Source: RPRC01 sp034933285 (GTDB taxonomy: Bacteria > Desulfobacterota > Desulfuromonadia > Geobacterales > Geobacteraceae). From it: DNA of 64,000 bases. Each line of letters opens with the position of its first letter. Within the stretch, counting starts at the first letter, position 1. Made by a program: the position numbers and the translations under genes. The stretch is from contig JAYFNT010000016.1 of assembly GCA_034933285.1 (NCBI GenBank), forward strand, positions 1 through 64,000, written 5' to 3'. Of the stretch, positions 25,827 to 34,675 are shown one piece after another. The notes beneath the pieces are model-generated. The model saw only the letters and a list, made by a program, of their open reading frames with translations. It ran no database searches and was not told the origin of the DNA.

Positions 25827-26750
25827 TCAAGAGAGATACCCGGCTGCCGACAATCGTTCCAGGAGCAGGTGAAAATAGATCAGCCCGCTGAACGGCTTCC
25901 ACCGATCCAGGAGCCGGAGCACTTCACGGCGGTCAGGCTGATCAGGCAGCTGAAGCCAGCGCTGCAGGTTCTTTTGACCTCCCACGTCGTCCGCCGGAAA
26001 CACGTTCAAGCGTCCGAGCGTGCGCAGAAGAACATACTCGGCCGACCAGCCTCCGATACCGCGCAGGGAGCAAAGAAGATCGACCGCAGCGCCGTCGTCC
26101 AGCGTTTTCAGGTTTTCCAGGTCGAGGCTGCCGCTCATCAGCATGCGCGCCAGCTCGATCAGGGTCCGGCCCTTCCGGCGACTGTAGCCGAGGGCGCGAA
26201 AAGCTTCCGGATCGAGCCCGGCAATGTCCTGTGGCCGGGGGAAAGCGGGTGGGAAGTCCTTATCCGGGGAAACCCTGGGTCCGAATGCTTCGGCACAGCG
26301 GTTGAGCAGCTGTATACCGAGATTGAGCGACACCTGCTGGCAACTGACGGCATTTGCCATGCCTTCGAACAGGGTCGGGAATCGGGGCGGCTTCATCCCC
26401 CGGAAACGCCTGGCCATCTCATCGAGCTTCTCGTCGCGAGCGGCAAGCTGGTAAAACTCACCCAGGTCGCGATGCAAACCGAGCACCTGCACCAGAGCCG
26501 CGGTTATTTCGTTAGCCGCATTGGGCGGCAGTGAAGGGGCGGAGACGGTAACCCGGAGCACGGGGTCAGCAGGGGTGCCGGTCTGCCGGACACCGACCAT
26601 GACGGTTTCGCCCCGGAGCGACAAGGTTCGCCTATAGACGCCGCTGTCCCATCGATCCAGCAGATTGTTCGGGGTCCTTCGCAAAGCCCAGACTGTCAGG
26701 TCGAGGCGGAAGGGGGGAAGCGGCTCAATGAACAGGGTGATCGATTTCAT
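25827..26750 (-). CDS. AlkA-like DNA-3-methyladenine glycosylase
   Basis: The 307-residue protein has an N-terminal TBP-like part and a helix-hairpin-helix-GPD domain: SCQQVSL, LCSLRGIGGWSAEYVLLR and FPADDVGGQKNL. The second Asp of FPADD aligns with the catalytic Asp of E. coli AlkA (FPADDL). It removes alkylated bases, starting base excision repair. It stands alone, with about 270 bases of unassigned DNA before it and a perfect hairpin behind the next gene on its 5' side. Confidence 0.9.
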   Translation of the reverse strand: MKSITLFIEPLPPFRLDLTVWALRRTPNNLLDRWDSGVYRRTLSLRGETVMVGVRQTGTPADPVLRVTVSAPSLPPNAANEITAALVQVLGLHRDLGEFYQLAARDEKLDEMARRFRGMKPPRFPTLFEGMANAVSCQQVSLNLGIQLLNRCAEAFGPRVSPDKDFPPAFPRPQDIAGLDPEAFRALGYSRRKGRTLIELARMLMSGSLDLENLKTLDDGAAVDLLCSLRGIGGWSAEYVLLRTLGRLNVFPADDVGGQKNLQRWLQLPDQPDRREVLRLLDRWKPFSGLIYFHLLLERLSAAGYLS

Positions 26751-26839
26751 GCCTCACAGTACCGTCTACCGTTGACCATGCCCTTGGCATCATAGGTAAG
26801 AGTGGCCTGCTTCAAAAAAGCAACTTTTCCGCAGGACTC

Positions 26840-26880
26840 AGAGCTTGTTCGTAAACAACATTTATTTACGAACAAGCTCT
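26840..26880. terminator. Perfect 16-bp inverted repeat
   Basis: AGAGCTTGTTCGTAAA pairs completely with TTTACGAACAAGCTCT around nine bases, directly after the stop of the ComA-like gene. It can terminate that minus-strand transcript, but there is no clear T run. Confidence 0.65.
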
Positions 26881-26887
26881 TAGCCCT

Positions 26888-27736
26888 CTAACCTTTGTAT
26901 GTCAGTATGCGGCCCCACACGTCCTTGGTCCCCCAGATTCCCGAACGCAGACTCTCAAGGAGGATGATCTGGCTGTGGTCGACGAACAGGTTCACTTCGG
27001 GACCGTAATTCTTGATGTACCAGCCGAATACGGCCGGATCGGCTGCCTCGAACATGGTCTTTTCGATACCGAGTTCACGGATGATCCTGCAGATCACGTC
27101 GGTGCGCCAGGAACGGACACACTCGGTGATCCCCTCCGATTCGATCATGATCATGTACGCCCCGGCATCGAGATGTCGTTTCGCCCGCACTATCGCCCAG
27201 TCCGGGTCACTCGTCCCTTCCGCCTCCAGTTCCTCCACGGCACTGGCGCCGCCCGCACCGAACTGGATGCCCACCTCTGCCTTGACCTGGAGTCCGGCTT
27301 TCGCGACCCTTTCCGTCAACCTGACCAGATCGTCGGCCGGAACGCTGATAAAGCCGCTGGAGATCTCCATAATGTCGAACCCGAGGCGTTTACACTCCTC
27401 GATGTAGTCATCGACGGCCTTCGGACCCAGGGTGAGGACGTGTTCGATAAAGCCGCCGGTATCGACCTTGACATCATGGCGGTGGCAGAGGTCTATCAGC
27501 TCTTTGACGACCGTTCGCGGCATCAGGCTGAATGATCCCCCGGCAAACTTCAGGATGTCGATGTATGCCCCCATCGTTTCCAGGATGTCTTCCAGGTACC
27601 GTTTCCCCAGAGGGGTATAGTAAGGGCCGCGTATCTCGGTTACGCCCTGTTTTCGGGGTTTTGGTTCGCGGGAATTAAGGGGCAGGAATGAAAAGGCACG
27701 CTCTTCACCTGATTGGAACCCATCTGTTCTTGCCAT
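26888..27736 (-). CDS. Phosphosulfolactate synthase (ComA)-like protein
   Basis: The 282-residue protein matches the ComA/HSA32 TIM-barrel family: GPYYTPLGKRYLEDILETMG, DILKFAGGSFSL, VDTGGFIEHVL, MEISSGFI, KAEVGIQFGAGG and FVDHSQIILLE. In methanogens ComA adds sulfite to phosphoenolpyruvate, the first step to coenzyme M; bacterial relatives often lack the rest of the pathway, and none is seen here. A sulfolactate or unrelated role is possible. GGAG lies 8 nt before the ATG. Confidence 0.87.
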   Translation of the reverse strand: MARTDGFQSGEERAFSFLPLNSREPKPRKQGVTEIRGPYYTPLGKRYLEDILETMGAYIDILKFAGGSFSLMPRTVVKELIDLCHRHDVKVDTGGFIEHVLTLGPKAVDDYIEECKRLGFDIMEISSGFISVPADDLVRLTERVAKAGLQVKAEVGIQFGAGGASAVEELEAEGTSDPDWAIVRAKRHLDAGAYMIMIESEGITECVRSWRTDVICRIIRELGIEKTMFEAADPAVFGWYIKNYGPEVNLFVDHSQIILLESLRSGIWGTKDVWGRILTYKG

Positions 27737-27913
27737 ATGGCACGCTCCTTTCTCAAGGGGGCACCAGGGATTCGGGTGCTACCTGTCACCCATGATTCAG
27801 CGGCGAAATGGCCAGGTTTGTCCGGAATCGGAACTTCTTCGCCAGGCCCGGCCGGCTATCTCGCCCGAGCCCCCCTGTAAGGAAATTATCGCACATTTCA
27901 CCGGTCGAACCCA

Positions 27914-27978
27914 AGGGGGACGCCCATAAAATTATAAGTTTCTCCGACAGTATTTTATGAATTTATGGGCGTCCCCCT
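27914..27978. repeat. Inverted repeat AGGGGGACGCCCATAAAAT
   Basis: Arms at 27914-27932 and 27961-27978 pair over about 18 bases. It resembles the REP-type hairpins seen elsewhere in the window (GTCCCC-containing arms) and lies just past the end of the phosphatase gene. Confidence 0.65.
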
Positions 27979-28012
27979 GATGCTTGGCGGAAGATTTGAC
28001 CTAATCAGGAAT

Positions 28013-28684
28013 TTAATTGTCAATCCACGGTTGGCATATCAATTCCTGACTGTCAAGATTCAGCGCAACAAGGTTTCCATAATCGGGCGGTCTGTTTGTG
28101 AATGCACCGTTATCCAGGCATATCTTGGGAGACCTCAGCGATTCCGTTATCTGACCCATGGTCGTGACTGTATGACCCGTAAGGAGAGCCCTTCCGCCCA
28201 GCTTGTCTTTCTGTACATACCCCGATTCCAACCATAGACATTGGAAAGGAGCAGTCTCCTTTAAGGGATCATCTACTATGAAATTCAACCCCGCATGGAC
28301 CAGGATGAAATCTTTCTCCGTCGCTACCAGCTTCAGTGATCCAAGGAAATTCAGATAATGCGCCGGTATCTCAGCTGGTGTTGAAACTTCGAAACTGCTC
28401 AACGTCTCGGTTCCAAACATTTCTTGCCAATAGCGTGACCAGGCGTCGTGGTCCCCTGAAATGTTTTTCAGGAGCATATCTTCGTGGTTGCCCATAAGCG
28501 GTCGAGCGTCATACCCAGCATTCAGCAAGGATATAATGGTATCCAAAACTCCCCGGCTGTCAGGTCCTCTGTCGATATAATCTCCAAGCAGATAGAGGCA
28601 GTCACCCTTCCGCAAGGATATTTTCGACAACATCCCTTGGAAGGTACGTTTCCCTCCATGTATGTCTCCAATGGCATAGCGCAT
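28013..28684 (-). CDS. PPP-family metallophosphatase
   Basis: The 223-residue protein has all PPP motifs in order: GDIHG (7-11), GDYIDRG (34-40), GNHED (about 65-69), then HAGL and TGHT. These bind two metal ions. Members dephosphorylate Ser/Thr or diadenosine tetraphosphate; the family cannot be narrowed here. Its start lies 5 nt from the resolvase remnant, so its promoter may now be provided by foreign DNA. Confidence 0.9.
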   Translation of the reverse strand: MRYAIGDIHGGKRTFQGMLSKISLRKGDCLYLLGDYIDRGPDSRGVLDTIISLLNAGYDARPLMGNHEDMLLKNISGDHDAWSRYWQEMFGTETLSSFEVSTPAEIPAHYLNFLGSLKLVATEKDFILVHAGLNFIVDDPLKETAPFQCLWLESGYVQKDKLGGRALLTGHTVTTMGQITESLRSPKICLDNGAFTNRPPDYGNLVALNLDSQELICQPWIDN

Positions 28685-28689
28685 GTCAA

Positions 28690-28941
28690 TTATTCCTGGA
28701 AACTGTTAGACGTTTCCCTCGTCGCCTTCGCAATCCGGATCCCTTCAGCCTGGCGCTCCAGCATCATCTCACGCTCAAACTCGGTTACCGCGGCAAGCAT
28801 CGTCTGCATGAGATTTCCGGTCGGAGATTGGCGTTGTTTCATACACGCTTGACAGGGCTTGGCCCATAAACAAACCGAAATCTGTATTATGTCTCCGGAT
28901 TTTGTCCCCGGATTTCCCCAGCAACCGGTGAAAGGTCGCAT
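28690..28941 (-). pseudogene. Serine-resolvase fragment, copy 2
   Basis: The 83-residue frame carries CMKQRQSPTGNLMQTMLAAV, EFEREMMLERQAEGI and RIAKA, the long helix region of a serine recombinase. The catalytic N-terminal Ser region is absent and a REP-like motif (AAATCTGTATTATG) replaces it. It shares about 145 bp with the fragment at 7591-7738. Confidence 0.75.
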
Positions 28942-28956
28942 CCGGGACGATATCAG

Positions 28957-29445
28957 TCATGTCTTCGGCCTGCATTGTTCGAGGAAGCCGTGAAGGACCT
29001 CTTCTTCGACCCCGGCCAGGGTAGCGATGCGGGAGATCTTGACGAACACCCAGTTGCTGTCCGCTTCGGCCAGCAGTACCCCGTCCGGAGAGTGAATCGA
29101 GCAATGCACCAACGCCTTCACCTTGTCATGGCGTACAACCCGCCCTTCCACAACGATTTCCGTGTTGGTCGCAACCGGCTTGATAAAGCGCGTGGTCATC
29201 TCCCGCGTGACGGCGAAGCGGCCCAGGTGGGCGAAAAGGGCATATGCCGCAGTCTCGTCGAGAACGGTCGACAGTATCCCGCCGTGTACCAGGCCATCGA
29301 ATCCGCACAGGCTGTCGGGCAAGGAGCAACGGGTTACGCACCCCTGTTCCGCATGCCGGAAACGGAGCTTCAGCCCATGGGGATTGGTGGGTGAACACCC
29401 GAAACATGCGCCCGGCCAGCATGCCATTATCTCAGCGTTTTCCAT
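28957..29445 (-). CDS. PaaI-type hotdog-fold thioesterase
   Basis: The 162-residue protein starts with CFGCSPTNPHGLKLRF and has the hotdog core GFDGLVHGGILSTVLDETAAYALF, then FIKPVATNTEIVVEGRVV. The acidic residue in LDETAA is the likely catalytic one in this family. It hydrolyses acyl-CoA thioesters, substrate unknown. The gene's 3' end abuts the resolvase fragment. Confidence 0.87.
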   Translation of the reverse strand: MENAEIMACWPGACFGCSPTNPHGLKLRFRHAEQGCVTRCSLPDSLCGFDGLVHGGILSTVLDETAAYALFAHLGRFAVTREMTTRFIKPVATNTEIVVEGRVVRHDKVKALVHCSIHSPDGVLLAEADSNWVFVKISRIATLAGVEEEVLHGFLEQCRPKT

Positions 29446-29579
29446 TGATATCCTCGATTCCGTTCATTCTTTACACATACTATAAGCGTCCACCTATACA
29501 GTTTACACACTGGGGTTTAAATGTGCAGACCCTTGGTCTCTTAAAATCCATTGCCCGGCTTACCGATTGGAAAAGGATT

Positions 29580-30386
29580 CTAGAGAACCCCCAGCGCCTT
29601 GAGGCATTCCTTGCCGAGTTCCATGCGTTTGCCTGCATCTGATGCTTTCCGAATATCCATGTTCAATGCAAAAGAGTACAAGCAATCACCTTTCCGCACC
29701 CATCCAACCCACCAGCCGACTCCCTTGCCCGGGGCGTTCTGCCAACCCGTCTTTCCGTAAAGCTTCCAGTTTTCTCCCTGTTCCAAGAGAACAATCTCGC
29801 GAACGCTTTTCTGGCAGTCTTTGGGAAACGGCAATTCGTCTTTTGCAAGCCTGGCTAGATATTGTGTCTGCTCAATTGCACTGATTTCAAGTGGACCCTT
29901 CAACCAGAAGGTGTCGACGGTATCCCCGATCTCACTGTTCCCGTATTTCATCTTCGAAACATTCTCACGCATGCGCTCAAGACCGATACGACGGGCCAGC
30001 TCCTGATAGATCGGGACGTTTGACATAACGATAGCTTCCCGCAATCCCATATCTTTTGCCCAGGCCTTGCTCAAGGGTGGAAGATTCGACTTGTAGGGTA
30101 CAACGTCATCAACACTTTTTACAGCGCCGACTGAGAGCCCGATGAGTGAATTGGGAATCTTGAACGTCGAAGCGGGAACATATCTCTTTTCGGCACGATG
30201 CTTGTTGTGACCAGTATACGAATCGGTCTTGGCATTATAGAGAACGAAGGTGCCGTTAACCTTCTCATTCCTGAAAATCTCGCCGACTCCAGCGTTTTCC
30301 TCCCATCCGGCAAAAGCCGCGGGCGATATCGGGATGGTCACAAGAATAGCAAAATAAATCAACAATATACAACGGTGCTGGTGCAT
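29580..30386 (-). CDS. Class D (OXA-type) beta-lactamase
   Basis: The 268-residue protein has a signal peptide (ILLIYFAILVTIPISPAAFAG) and every class D motif: S73-TF-K76 (STFK), S122-N-V124, Y148-G-N150 and K212-T-G214 (KTGW). The Ser acylates beta-lactams and the lysine of STFK is normally carbamylated. Length and motifs are those of a complete enzyme, so it may give beta-lactam resistance. It lies among REP-type remnants but has no integron or IS directly attached, which suggests a resident chromosomal gene. Confidence 0.93.
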   Translation of the reverse strand: MHQHRCILLIYFAILVTIPISPAAFAGWEENAGVGEIFRNEKVNGTFVLYNAKTDSYTGHNKHRAEKRYVPASTFKIPNSLIGLSVGAVKSVDDVVPYKSNLPPLSKAWAKDMGLREAIVMSNVPIYQELARRIGLERMRENVSKMKYGNSEIGDTVDTFWLKGPLEISAIEQTQYLARLAKDELPFPKDCQKSVREIVLLEQGENWKLYGKTGWQNAPGKGVGWWVGWVRKGDCLYSFALNMDIRKASDAGKRMELGKECLKALGVL

Positions 30387-30811
30387 GCTGCTCCTCCCGT
30401 GTCATTCTTGCGGATGGCCGGCATCGTGACCGATGAACTGATTCACTGCTCCACGTCCAGGTTTGCATCCTTTCACATCACTCTGTTACAACATCGAGAG
30501 GGACTTCAAGTGCGCGGGCTATAATCTGTCCCCTTTTCCTCTTAAAATAAATCCGTTCCCTTTTCTTCTTATCTTGGACCGACCCCAAATCATGGCCAAA
30601 CCGTTGATTCCAGGCGGCTGTGCAGGTCCGACAGCTATCACTACCGAATTAAATAAACTGTCCCCGGAATCTCCGGAAGGGAACTATTATCGATTCTTGA
30701 TTCACAAAAATCTGAAATCTGTATTATGTCCCCGGATTTCCTCCACACCCCTCGAAATATCAAAAATCGGAAAGTGTCCCGGTTTTTCCAGAACTGGCCC
30801 GTGCTTCTTGT
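30387..30811. repeat. Intergenic region with REP-like motifs
   Basis: No gene seen. It holds several short motifs repeated elsewhere: GACCGACCCCAAATCATGG (compare 8709), GAAATCTGTATTATGTCCCC at 30714 (compare 7714 and 28877) and AAGTGTCCCGG. They look like worn ends of small transposon-related units. Confidence 0.5.
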
Positions 30812-31744
30812 TCATGCCAAGCCTAATACGTACAGAGCAACGAGAGTAAGTGCACTCACCAGCACCCATAAGATAACAGCTTGAAAGAGTGGCCTTATCC
30901 CGACTTTTCTTAACACTTCCCTGCTCAACCCCGCGCCAACCATGAAAAGGGTAACGACAAGGCATTGTTTAGCAATGGCAGCCAATTCTCCCCAGTAATG
31001 CCCATACGCTGGCAGCAAGGTCCTGACGGTTGCCGCCACCATGAATCCAACAATGAACAGGGGAATCTTGGCTTTCTGTTCCCCCCCCTTGATCAGAGAT
31101 ACTGCCATTACGACCGGTGCTATCCATACAGCTCTGGTGAGCTTGACTGTAGTTCCGATATTCAAGGCAAGTGCGCCATATGCCGATGTTGCGCCAACGA
31201 CGCTGCTGGTGTCATGAATGGCAAGTCCCGACCAGATACCAAACGTATTCTGATCAAGCTGTAGCAAGTGCCCTATTAACGGAAACAGCAGTAGGGCTAC
31301 AGAGTTCAGGGTAAAGACCGTTGCCAGGGCGACGGCTGTTTCTTCATTTTTCGCCTTCAGTACTGGTGCCATGGCTGCGATGGCACTGCCGCCACAGATT
31401 GCCGTACCGAACGAAATAAGGGCAGACGTGTTCTTGTCAGTCCGGAACGCTTTGCCGAGAATATACCCGAGGAGCAGGGTACAAGCGATGCCGATGACGG
31501 TGTACCAAATGGAGTTCTTCCCAGTTTGAATGACCTCGCCAAGGCTTAGCCCGAAACCAAGTCCAACGACCGAGAACTGCAGGAGCAGCTTGCTGTAATG
31601 TGCGGTCTTCTGTGGCCAAGGATTCCCCAAGGCAAGGCTGAGGAATATTCCCATAAGCAAAGCCCCAGCAGTCCCGACCCATGGGGTGGTGCATAGTACC
31701 AAAAGGATAACGAACAGCATCTTGCGTAGCTTGTTGACGTTCAT
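30812..31744 (-). CDS. YeiH/UPF0324-family membrane transporter
   Basis: ATG 31744 (MNVNKLRK) follows GGAG and gives 310 residues; an earlier ATG 18 nt upstream is less well placed. About ten hydrophobic helices are visible. The family signatures FGTAICGGSAIAAMAPV and HDTSSVVGA are both present. Relatives are annotated as putative sulfate exporters, but E. coli YeiH has no firm function. It is divergent from the LysR gene, as yeiH is from yeiE in enterobacteria, which supports the pairing. Confidence 0.9.
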   Translation of the reverse strand: MNVNKLRKMLFVILLVLCTTPWVGTAGALLMGIFLSLALGNPWPQKTAHYSKLLLQFSVVGLGFGLSLGEVIQTGKNSIWYTVIGIACTLLLGYILGKAFRTDKNTSALISFGTAICGGSAIAAMAPVLKAKNEETAVALATVFTLNSVALLLFPLIGHLLQLDQNTFGIWSGLAIHDTSSVVGATSAYGALALNIGTTVKLTRAVWIAPVVMAVSLIKGGEQKAKIPLFIVGFMVAATVRTLLPAYGHYWGELAAIAKQCLVVTLFMVGAGLSREVLRKVGIRPLFQAVILWVLVSALTLVALYVLGLA

Positions 31745-31782
31745 GATGCGCTCCTCTCTCAAAAGTTAATTGCATCATACGT

Positions 31783-31805
31783 CATTTTGCATATAATACA
31801 AAATG
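31783..31805. promoter_or_regulatory. Candidate LysR operator
   Basis: CATTTTG-cataataca-type spacer-CAAAATG forms a 7-bp inverted repeat in the 105-bp divergent region between the transporter and LysR genes. The surrounding DNA is AT-rich, suiting overlapping promoters. Confidence 0.5.
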
Positions 31806-31849
31806 AGTTATATTAATTATTATGTTCAATATATCTTATAAGGTGAGCT

Positions 31850-32740
31850 ATGGCGATAACCCTGCGGCAGTTGGAAATCTTTGAGAAAGTAGCAAAATGC
31901 GAGCACGTCACGCAGGCAAGTAGCCAGCTCTTCATAACGCAGTCGGCGGTCAGCATGTCAATTTCCGAACTGGAACGATTGGCGGGAGCTCCCCTCTTTG
32001 AAAGGCATGGGAAGCGCCTTCTTCTCAATGATCGTGGTCGGAGAATACTACCTGAAGCAGAAGAAGTGATTAGAAGAGTAAAAGAGATTGAGCAGTTCCT
32101 GGATGACTCCGTTGGCGAGCCGAGGGGAACTCTCAACGTCGGGGCAAGTACTACCATTGGCAACTACATCCTTCCCGACATCGTTGCCGAATTTTCGCGG
32201 GAGTACCCCAAGGCAAAGGTGTTGCTTACCATCGGGAATGCTCAGCAGATTGAAAATGCCTTGGAAAATGGTGACCTTGATGTTGGGGTGATAGAGGGGA
32301 TTCCGCACTCTAGCGTTCTCGACATAGCTGCCTGGAAAAACGATGAGCTTGTCGTGGTGGTCGGTAAATCTCACCCCTGGGTAGTTGATAAATCGGTCAC
32401 GGCGGACATGTTGCAGCGTGCCCCATGGATCATGCGTGAAATGGGTTCCGGAACGAGAGAGGTGTTTGAGGCTGCAATGGCCATGGGAAACATAGAGTTT
32501 TCAATCTCTCTGGAGTTGGGGCACACTGAAGCCATAAAAAAAGCAGTAGAAGCGGGATTGGGAGTGGGATGCCTTTCGAGAATCGCTGTCAGGCGAGAAC
32601 TGGAACATGGCTGGCTGGTAGAAATTACATGTCCCCTGGACTTGCGAAGGACACTTTTGATCCAGACAAGAAAAAGCGGATTCAAGACGAGATTGTTGCA
32701 GAAATTTTTGTTGTTGCTTAACCAATATCAGGATTGTTAA
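31850..32740 (+). CDS. LysR-family regulator (YeiE/CysB-like group)
   Basis: The 296-residue protein has an N-terminal winged helix (LRQLEIFEKVAKCEHVTQASSQLFITQSAVSMSI split over residues 5-40) and a substrate-binding domain with GASTTIGNYILPDI and PWIMREMGSGTRE. The latter motif is common in LysR proteins paired with YeiH transporters. AAGGTGAG precedes the start. It is transcribed away from the transporter gene and probably controls it. Confidence 0.92.
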   Translation: MAITLRQLEIFEKVAKCEHVTQASSQLFITQSAVSMSISELERLAGAPLFERHGKRLLLNDRGRRILPEAEEVIRRVKEIEQFLDDSVGEPRGTLNVGASTTIGNYILPDIVAEFSREYPKAKVLLTIGNAQQIENALENGDLDVGVIEGIPHSSVLDIAAWKNDELVVVVGKSHPWVVDKSVTADMLQRAPWIMREMGSGTREVFEAAMAMGNIEFSISLELGHTEAIKKAVEAGLGVGCLSRIAVRRELEHGWLVEITCPLDLRRTLLIQTRKSGFKTRLLQKFLLLLNQYQDC

Positions 32741-33000
32741 TAAATGACATATTTCGTTGCCGGAGTAATACTACGAGAGAAATATTCAAGGCATTGTCCT
32801 CCCGGTAAAAGTTAATTGGTCTCAAATTACGTGGGTAACTGAAGAATTACGTCAACTATGTCTTTAATGCGACGAAAATATAATTCGAAGGCAAATGAGT
32901 AAAGCGAATCAGGGGCAGAATTGCCAACATGGGCCGAACCTTACAGAGAAATTCTTCAGGGTCAGGGCTACATATTTCACATTTATTTACAATTAAGGGT
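32741..33000. other. Intergenic region, left part of repeat-bearing gap
   Basis: AT-rich DNA with no gene recognised; the right edge contains one arm of the GGGTCAGGGCTAC inverted repeat. Confidence 0.4.
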
Positions 33001-33030
33001 TCATTTTGTGAAATGTGTAGCCCTGACCCC
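32958..33030. repeat. REP-like inverted repeat GGGTCAGGGCTACA
   Basis: Arms of about 22 bases (32958-32980 and 33008-33030) differ at one pair and enclose 27 bases. It interrupts the 3' side of a four-helix-bundle gene fragment. Confidence 0.75.
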
Positions 33031-33135
33031 CGGAATCTGATCCAGCGCCTGACAAAGCTTCACAATTTCCTGAGCGAACTCGAAGGTCCGTTCCGGAAGA
33101 TCACGTCTCGGTTGATATTCCGCGCATTTTGTCAT
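33001..33135 (-). pseudogene. Four-helix-bundle protein fragment (N-terminus)
   Basis: A 44-codon frame reads RRDLPERTFEFAQEIVKLCQ, the usual start of the 23S-rRNA-intervening-sequence / four-helix-bundle family (about 120 residues). The frame then enters the REP-like repeat and stops. GA-rich tandem repeats (GAAGGG/GTGAAGA) lie upstream, as often seen before such genes. Confidence 0.5.
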
Positions 33136-33212
33136 TCATTTTTTTCCCTTCGCTCTTCACCCTTCTCCCTTCTCCCTTTTTTCTTCACTCTTCACCCTTC
33201 ACTCTTCATATT

Positions 33213-33488
33213 TCACGCCGCCGTCTTCTTCCGCTGCCGCTCCATCACGGCCCGAAGGATACTATTGACTCTTGTCTGGTAGCCTTTGCCGCCCTGCTTC
33301 AGCCAATCCAGCACATCCGCATCCAGTCGAATGGTGACTGTTTCCTTTATGGGCCGGTAAAATCTGCCGACAACGGCCTTGCCCCAATCACCAGCAGGCG
33401 GTATGTCGGAATAATCAATCTCCTCGTCCGGCATCTCCTGGAGCTTCCGGATTTCTTCCTGCTGTTCTTTAGTAAGTTTCTTCTTCAT
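33213..33488 (-). CDS. brnA: BrnA-type antitoxin
   Basis: ATG 33488 (MKKKLTKEQ) gives 91 residues with the BrnA pattern: an acidic start (EMPDEEIDYSDIPP), then KETVTIRLDADVLDWLKQGGKGYQTRVNSILRAVM. That is the ribbon-helix-helix DNA-binding part. BrnA neutralises the BrnT ribonuclease and represses the operon. It overlaps the 3' end of the brnT frame by about 20 nt, as in intact pairs. The toxin here is broken, so this antitoxin may be an orphan or protect against related toxins. Confidence 0.88.
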   Translation of the reverse strand: MKKKLTKEQQEEIRKLQEMPDEEIDYSDIPPAGDWGKAVVGRFYRPIKETVTIRLDADVLDWLKQGGKGYQTRVNSILRAVMERQRKKTAA

Positions 33489-33756
33489 ACCTCTTCCGTT
33501 CGCGTGCATCCGCTTTTCGCGCTGAAACAACACGGATGACCATCTCTCCCTCCGCATCCTCCCATGTGTGCGCAACCAGGAGGAGAAGCACCCCGCCTAC
33601 CATGCCAATGGTCTGCCAGCGCTCTTCACCGTCAACGATCCTGTCCTGGCAGCACAGGTGGAACGGGTCATCGAAAACGAGACATGCAACTTCGAAGCTC
33701 ACCTTATGCTTCGCCTAATTGCTTTGGTTCTTGTTTTCATCCCAGACGAACCGCAT
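33469..33756 (-). pseudogene. brnT: BrnT-type toxin gene cut by an amber codon
   Basis: From ATG 33756 the frame reads MRFVWDENKNQSN, then TAG (33717-33715, codon 14), then AKHKVSFEVACLVFDDP and onward to the normal end (95 codons). BrnT proteins read WDExKxxxNxxKHGVSFE here, so TAG replaces a single residue, often Leu. Downstream conservation is good (ERWQTIGMV, HTWED, IRVVSARKA), so the lesion looks recent. Restart at the GTG of KVSFE would lose the N-terminal strand. Confidence 0.85.
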
Positions 33757-33932
33757 CGACAGGCCTTTCGTATACATACATTACTGTAAATACATTTATG
33801 TAAATGTCAATTGAATTCAGGAGACTGCAGCACAGAGATTCCACTGGTGAAGGAACATCGCGAAGAGGACGATTATCCAATCGAATCTTCTGCCGATTTT
33901 GGCATATTCGCCGGGTTGTCACGGTCTGATTT

Positions 33933-34205
33933 TCATCTCAATGGGTTCTCCAGGATGTACCTTCTCGCAGCATCCAATTCCGGTTGACCGCGGAGCACCC
34001 TTTCGAAATAGTTGCGCTGCCATAATGGTTGTTCCTGTCGTTCCAATAACCTGTTCACTCCAATCGCGGATAATGACTTGAATGCACGGATAATCCCGCC
34101 CAGCGTAGGGGCGCCGCTTGCTGCGCCCTTTTTCACAGTCGGTTCTAAACCGGGCGCGGCGAGCAGCGCCCCTACGGATTCGTCAATCACTTCGCCGAAA
34201 TAAGG
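33933..34205 (-). pseudogene. REP-associated tyrosine transposase (RAYT), C-terminal fragment
   Basis: The frame contains IIRAFKSLSAIGVNR, QPLWQRNYFERVLRG and LDAARRYILENPLR, the C-terminal signature of Y1/RAYT transposases. The HUH and Tyr region is missing; upstream DNA is an oppositely oriented integrase fragment. The region encoding the linker forms a strong hairpin (34107-34173). Confidence 0.78.
34107..34173. repeat. GC-rich inverted repeat inside RAYT fragment
   Basis: AGGGGCGCCGCTTGCTGCGCCC and GGGCGCGGCGAGCAGCGCCCCT pair at about 19 of 22 positions. This is the kind of REP hairpin RAYT enzymes recognise, here carried within the coding sequence. Confidence 0.7.
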
Positions 34206-34226
34206 ATATCCCGCACCATACCGGCA

Positions 34227-34502
34227 ATGAAACAAAAGTCGAGAAAAAGAACCCTGTCCGAGCAGGAAATCAAACATGTCTGGTCCGCTATCGACAATGG
34301 CGGCGGATCTCCCGGAACAAAACGGGCTTTGAAATTGATCCTTATTACCGGTCAACGTCCCGGGGAGGTATGCGGTCTCCATAAGAGGGAGATAGATGGC
34401 CAGTGGTGGTCCATCCCGCTTGAGCGGATCAAAACCAGGGAAAAGCAGGATTGGCTTACCAAATGGTCAGAACACCTGGAAAAGCTGATAGTAGACAAAT
34501 AA
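34227..34502 (+). pseudogene. Tyrosine recombinase (phage-type integrase) fragment
   Basis: The 91-residue frame reads RTLSEQEIKHVWSAID, LKLILITGQRPGEVCGL and WSIPLERIKTRE. ITGQRPGEV carries the first catalytic Arg of tyrosine integrases. The HxxR and Tyr parts are missing and no N-terminal SAM-like domain is visible, so it is a middle slice only. It may mark the edge of an old island. Confidence 0.8.
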
Positions 34503-34675
34503 TCAGCAAAGCCTGGTATCCGGTCAAGAATCGTCTCAAGCGGTCCAGTAACGACAAATTGATCAACATGGTTTCCCTGTCGGAGATAGACAATTGCCGC
34601 AAAGTATCTTTTCGTGTGCGGACAGTTGACTCAGTGCACAAGAAAAATTTTGTAACAAAAAATGGTATGTTTTTC

